A stretch of DNA of 25,104 nucleotides, taken from the NCBI GenBank assembly GCA_004151065.3, contig NWUY0300034868.1:5152-30255 (forward strand), written 5' to 3'. Of the stretch, positions 20,158 to 25,104 are shown in pieces; within the stretch, counting starts at the first letter, position 1; the number at the start of each line of letters is the position of its first letter. This DNA is from Larix sibirica (Eukaryota; Streptophyta; Pinopsida; Pinales; Pinaceae). The notes below the pieces were generated by a model, which had not been told where the DNA came from, did no database searches, and saw only the letters and a list, made by a program, of their open reading frames with translations. The position numbers and the translations under genes are program-made.

Positions 20158-20236
20158 AATGTCCCTTGTTAGGAATTTTATTAAAATTGCAATTTTCCAC
20201 TTTTTTCCTTGGTTCGACCTTGGACTAATTTCGATC

Positions 20237-20237
20237 N
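20237..20237. other. Assembly gap (single N) joining the two large blocks
   Basis: Left of it are 56 bases (20181-20236) that continue copy 1 beyond the part of copy 2 visible here. Right of it, copy 2 starts abruptly inside a 55 bp tandem unit. A single N is a common placeholder for a contig join of unknown or negative length. Confidence 0.9.
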
Positions 20238-20993
20238 ACCTCTCCGACAATAACGCTTCAAAGTGATAACCAAAAACTTAGGATAAACAAACACCTCTTC
20301 GACAATAATGCTTCAAAGTGATAACCATTCGTATGATGGATAAAATTTTAAGAAAATAAACAAATTAAGCCTACAATATAAAACTATATAAAAAAGTTAA
20401 AAAATTATGGTCAAAAGGAAAACTAATATGTAGTTGAGTGCATATTGAATACAATATACCTGCTATGGCCTTTGGCAGGTATAATAATGCTGCAATTTAC
20501 TTCCCTTTCTTATCTGCATGACACCTTGGTAACTCTTCCTTTTTAAAAATATTGTTGTTACTCGAAATCCATAGCCTATGATTGCCATGTGTAACATATA
20601 TATACTAGGATGCTATCTACAAACCATAAGGCATGGGTAAATGTATGCTCTAGAAAATGGCATGATTATTATAAAATATCCATGCTAACTACACGTGACA
20701 ATGTTACCATCATTTACTTTTACCTGGCATAAGACATTGCAATGTTTGTTCCTGGTGTGGTTGGAGATCTACCTCAACACTCAACTTTTTATTGCTTGGT
20801 AACTGCTTCAACCTACTTCTGCACTCAACTAATGTGAAATTAATGTTTTTAATAATATTTTAAAACATGCATCTATGGGAATCAATGTTTTTACGAATTT
20901 TTTTCTAGAGAAAAGTGACAAAGAATTGGCATTAATAGAGTTGAGAAATGTCGAGGAGTTGTATGCCAATTTATGTCTTCCATCCACATAACT

Positions 20994-22204
20994 CAAAGAT
21001 AATGAGTGTGGAAAAATTATTTCTAGGGTGTCCCTTAGTGGTGTCTTATTCACCCACAGAACATGGAGGCCCCCTTGAAGGAATTGGATATAAGTATTTC
21101 GATGCTCACCTTAAGAAGGTTAGTTTGCATTTTCATTTTCATTTAAACAAAATAAATATTATTGCATTGGTAAATCTGATTGCACATTGAACCTACTAGA
21201 TTTACATATAGAGTAGCAAAGACAAAGTTCCACAATTTTCTTTGATAGAAATTTACAATCCAGTAGAAAGCTAAGTAAATATAAGAACAAAATATTCCTA
21301 GTTAATTTATGCTATATTCATGCATTTATTCCTATGAAGGAAATTTATTACATATTTCATATGCAAGGTTGAGAGATGCATATGTGTAGTTGAAATGGTC
21401 AACTAATAGTTGGGAAATGAAGTTCATAAGGCAAAGGAAAAAAAAAATTAACAAAGAAATATTATGTCTCATACATTTTCTTGGAATTGTGGCATTGCAA
21501 GACTTGTTTGTTTGGGATTATCGAATTGCCTGTCCAAAAAAGTTTACATTAGGAAGACAAGATTGGCAAGGTGAGCATTCTGATACCCAAAGAGTTGCTC
21601 CTCCTTAAAAGTTGATACACAAATAGACATTAATCAAATATATATATTGAATTGATTTTTTTATGTGTGTAGTCTTTCCTAAGACGTTTCATCATATGAA
21701 AAACACATTCATCCTGATCTAGTAGGTTTTTCTTTGGGACTGACCTAAATAACAATGGACTTCTAGCTAATGCTTTTCTTTGTATCTAAATTAGTCACAT
21801 CTTTTTTTTTGGACTCCTTTACCCCCTTAGATGGATGTTTCAAAGCTATCTCTACGGGAAATATTTGGAGAAGCTTGTGAATGAAGAAATACAGGGCTTT
21901 CAACAACATGAGTAGGTCGATCTTGAAGGAGTGGAGCTTCTTCCCATGGGAGAAGGGGACTAGGATGAAGATAGGAGACCTTTAGAAACTGGAGCCATCT
22001 ACTTGTGGAAACATTAATAAATGAACCCCGTGAGGTAATTAACAATAAAAATAATGGATTCCTTGAAGAGGTTTATGCCTATTACAACTGTGACGATCTA
22101 GAGGAAGACAAAGAGAATTGTATTGAAGATGGGGCCTTGGTTGATCTAGAAGACATTGCTGACAAAGCTTCATTCCCCGTTAAAATTGGAATTTACATAA
22201 ATTA
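20994..22204 (+). pseudogene. TYW1-like broken gene relic, second block copy
   Basis: Same broken sequence as 16070-17280, with the same frame changes. The only difference I see is 21094 (G for T), which turns an asparagine codon into lysine in the upstream open piece. Shared breaks mean that the decay predates the duplication, or that both are the same locus. Confidence 0.42.
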
Positions 22205-23939
22205 ATTTGGAAAGGTTAATGGACTTATTTGGGTTTCTAATAAAGACGAACACAGTACCAAAGGCTACGGTTATGCCCAAAACTTAGAGAAACAAGTACT
22301 TTATTTATTTCATTCCTCATTTTAAAACACAAAAGTTAAGTTGTGGGCTTGCTTACATAGTGGTACCAAAATTGCTCCCATATTCCAGGTTGTTATTCAT
22401 CACTATGTAGTGCAAGAATCAAGGTTGAATGCAAGCGTGTCCCTAAAGAAGAAAGAAATAGAGTCCAACGACACATAAATGACTATAAATGTAAACACTA
22501 ACTTACCATAGAGAGATCCTCATGTGCCAGTTTCTTTGAAGGTATGCTTCTTGACATAATTTATAATTACAATCCCCCTGTACCAATTTCTTTGAAGATA
22601 TGAATTCTTTACATAATTACAAAAAACATGTTAATCCAACCTGTATTAGCTGTATGAATGACACATGTTTGTATCAATTGTATAGTTTAAAGAGAAGTAA
22701 TTCTAATTTTCTTGCATGGAGCAGCTCCTGCATGTTTATAAATATAAATTGTAAATTGTAGAGTAATTTCAAGGATATGGGAATAGAACTATTGACCTTA
22801 AATATCTCCATGGAGCTCTTATGTTGTTAACAAGTGGCACACATTTCTATAATCAAAATGCCTTTCTACCATGCAAAGCTGAGCATGTACATGACTATGT
22901 CATTAGGGTGGAAGGTACACTATCATGGGGTTTGCTAGGACCACATATGAACATAAGATGCAAAATTATGCTAGTATTCAATCAAAATATTGACTTGTAG
23001 ATATAAAGAGTTGAGGCAAAAGGTGGTGCAAACACGGTGATGAGAAGGTTGAGAAAAGGGGTTGCAAATAGTGGTAAGATCGAAGGATGAGGGAAAGACA
23101 CGGTGGTGAGATAGGCGATATAGTTAATGCATGTGGTTGACATGTTCATTTCATTTAATGTGATACAAAATAAATAATAATATCAGTTAGATTCTGACTA
23201 TAGCCGCATGAAACTTCAATCATGTACAATTTTCATGCATTCGTTGACAACCTGAAATAAGACCTCGAACCATTAGGTCAATAAAAAAATGGAAAAATAA
23301 AAACTATATCATAAACTTTGGACAAAATAAAATTGTGTAAAAGGTCAAACATGAAGCAATTGAAATTCAACAATGAATCGAATGCAATACTCCCTGCTCG
23401 CCTTCGGCAAGGACTACCACGTAAAAACCTCTAACTTGAGGCCATTTTGATGTGACAGTGATGATAATTATCAAAATTTGTTTGGCTCCTCATGGGGATA
23501 TATTATTCATCGTTCTTAATATTATTGAGATTCACGGGCCCTTCATGGAATGAATTCTCGATAATATTAAGAATTTCGAGGAGTGAAAATCTAAGTAATT
23601 TATCGTGTGGTCTAGCTTAAATATTGGCTTTGTGCTACGATGTAAGAATATTTGGAATTTGAAAAAGTAAGAACAATGTTATTAATCATTGGTTTAATTT
23701 CATTACAATAACGTAGTACTCGAAATCCATATAGCTCATGTGTGCACTTCCATTTATTGAGATAATCACATAATTTGAAAAGTAAGAATAATGTTCTTAA
23801 TCATTGGTTTAATTTCATTCAAACAATCTATTTCTCCAAACTCATATATCCCATGTGTGTGCTTCCATTTTTTGAGATTAATGACATGTTTGACAAGCCA
23901 AATTTATATCACTTGATTATAATAAAGTACTTTATCCAC
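22205..23939. other. Non-coding stretch within block copy 2
   Basis: Equivalent of 17281-19015. It includes the hairpin at 23513-23573 and the tandem pair at 23655-23886. No gene is recognised. Confidence 0.45.
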
Positions 23940-24238
23940 ACACACGTGTATTGAGCCTCAAGAATTAGCTCAATCAATTGAAACATCTGCTTAAGGTATG
24001 TTGCTGACAAGGAGGCCATAAATGACAGGTTCAACTTCACTTGAGTCCCTCAAGATTACCAATTGTTATTGAGGAAGCGATGGAAGCATCTTTTTTTGGG
24101 GTGGAATGTGACAATATTATTAGATACATTTTTTTTTAGATCATAAAGGTTTAAGTGAAGGTTAGAAAATTTGGGAGGTCACTTTGCTAGGAAGCAATGT
24201 GATATGCTTGAGGAATTATTGGATATCATGTCTCCTCC
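23940..24238 (+). repeat. ~300 bp dispersed repeat, unit 1, block copy 2
   Basis: Equivalent of 19016-19314, with the same A-box-like (about 23965-23981) and partial B-box (about 24027-24037) motifs. Confidence 0.6.
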
Positions 24239-24780
24239 TATCACCCTTTTGTATAATTGTAAATGTTGAATTGGTTGTCAAACCATTTCACCTTAAGAAA
24301 AATATGTGATCCATCTTATGAAACTCGACCCCTAGTAGTAACTTAAAGCTATAGTTATAAAACAAAAGGTCAACGTGACTTAAAATTTAGAGATATATCC
24401 AAATCAATTTGCAATGAATCTTATCTATGTTCCTAGCACACGTTTCTCGCTTTCCATATTTAGGAAAAAAACATCAATGACAACTTCCATAGAAAACTTC
24501 ATCTTTGAATACTAATGTATGAAAGCACATTTTCTCCATCATTTATGAAAAAAAAATCCTTTCTTTGGCCCATTATTATACTCATTAGTGGCTTGAGATA
24601 GAAGTTAAATATAATAGTGGATATATTCTAATTATCACTATCTTACTTCATATGGTGTACTTAACAAAACAAATAATCATTGACGTTGTTTACTTTTCTC
24701 AAACATGAATATACTCTTTGATGATCATCAATATGTTTCCACATTATTTTTATTGAATAATCCATGGCATATCCCATAAA

Positions 24781-25081
24781 ACACACGTGTATTGGGCCTA
24801 AAGGATTAGCTCAATCAATTGAACCATTTGCTTAAGGTATGTTGCTGACGAGGAGGCCATAAATCACAGGTACAAATTTGGTCGAGTCCCTCAAGATTAC
24901 CAATTGTTATTGAGGAAGTGATGGAAGCATCTTTTTTATTTGGGGGGATCCAATAGTATTATTGGATACAATTATTTTCATATCATAAGAGTTCAAGTGA
25001 AGGTTGGAAAACTTGGGAAGCAAATTTTCCATGAGGCAATGTGAAATCCTTGAGGAACCCTTGGATATCATTTCTCCTTGT
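24781..25081 (+). repeat. ~300 bp dispersed repeat, unit 2, block copy 2
   Basis: Equivalent of 19857-20157. It ends 23 bases before the window end. Confidence 0.6.
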
Positions 25082-25104
25082 AATGTCCCTTGTTAGGAAT
25101 TTTA

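Larger units (their letters stand above)
15250..20180. repeat. Large ~4.9 kb duplicated block, copy 1
   Basis: It matches 20238-25104 almost exactly. The offset is 4988 before the 64 bp repeat and 4924 after it; the second copy has one fewer 64 bp unit. I noticed only two substitutions: 16170 T versus 21094 G, and 17570 G versus 22494 A. The match runs to the window end, so the true length of the shared block is unknown. Confidence 0.95.
20238..25104. repeat. Large ~4.9 kb duplicated block, copy 2
   Basis: It is near-identical to 15250-20180 and cut by the window end. It has one 64 bp unit in place of two. It should be read with copy 1, since every element there recurs here at +4924 (or +4988 before the 64 bp repeat). 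Confidence 0.95.

Noticed and set aside
20059-20250. 63-codon minus-strand open frame
   Set aside because: It crosses the N at 20237 and lies over a dispersed repeat.

Overview
The window looks like plant nuclear DNA: AT-rich, gene-poor and filled with decayed, nested transposable elements. LINE reverse transcriptase relics, an endogenous caulimovirid fragment, tRNA-derived SINE-like repeats and a foldback element all fit a seed plant with a large genome. A gymnosperm is my guess, but nothing here proves it. I find no intact protein-coding gene; the short open frames are mostly chance or shadows of broken elements. Three small N gaps (6990-6991, 12084, 20237) show it is a draft scaffold.

Layout. 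1-300 is the tail of an LTR-like repeat. 300-1200 is AT-rich sequence with a ~100 bp tandem duplication. 1215-2215 is the thumb and start of the zinc-binding region of a plant L1-type LINE. 2215-8150 appears to be inserted material: an LTR-like repeat with a primer-binding-site-like motif (2785-3364), a SINE-like repeat (about 3735-3900), an inverted and broken caulimovirid protease-RT-RNase H relic (about 3950-5870, minus strand), a second LTR-like copy (7155-7705) and a ~317 bp foldback element (7814-8130). 8195-9190 then resumes LINE coding sequence (zinc-binding region plus RNase H), nearly where the first fragment stopped, so one LINE may have been split.

9200-11240 is mostly unassigned, with short tandem repeats and one possible exon. 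11241-12056 and 13494-14150 are diverged copies of one sequence; the first carries an extra ~160 bp minus-strand SINE-like insert. Between them, 12085-12990 is a GC-richer block that resembles retrotransposon LTR or leader DNA.

15250-20180 and 20238-25104 are the same ~4.9 kb block, nearly identical apart from a 64 bp tandem unit present once or twice and two substitutions I noticed. They meet at a single N, so an unmerged haplotype or overlapping contigs is as likely as a true recent duplication. The block holds broken coding sequence whose best-preserved part resembles the flavodoxin-like domain and acidic linker of the tRNA wybutosine enzyme TYW1. It also has a pair of ~300 bp dispersed repeats with Pol III-like boxes and a strong hairpin.

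The elements do not work together as a system. The window records successive insertion, duplication and decay, plus probable assembly effects. I did not find convincing evidence of a new functional system.
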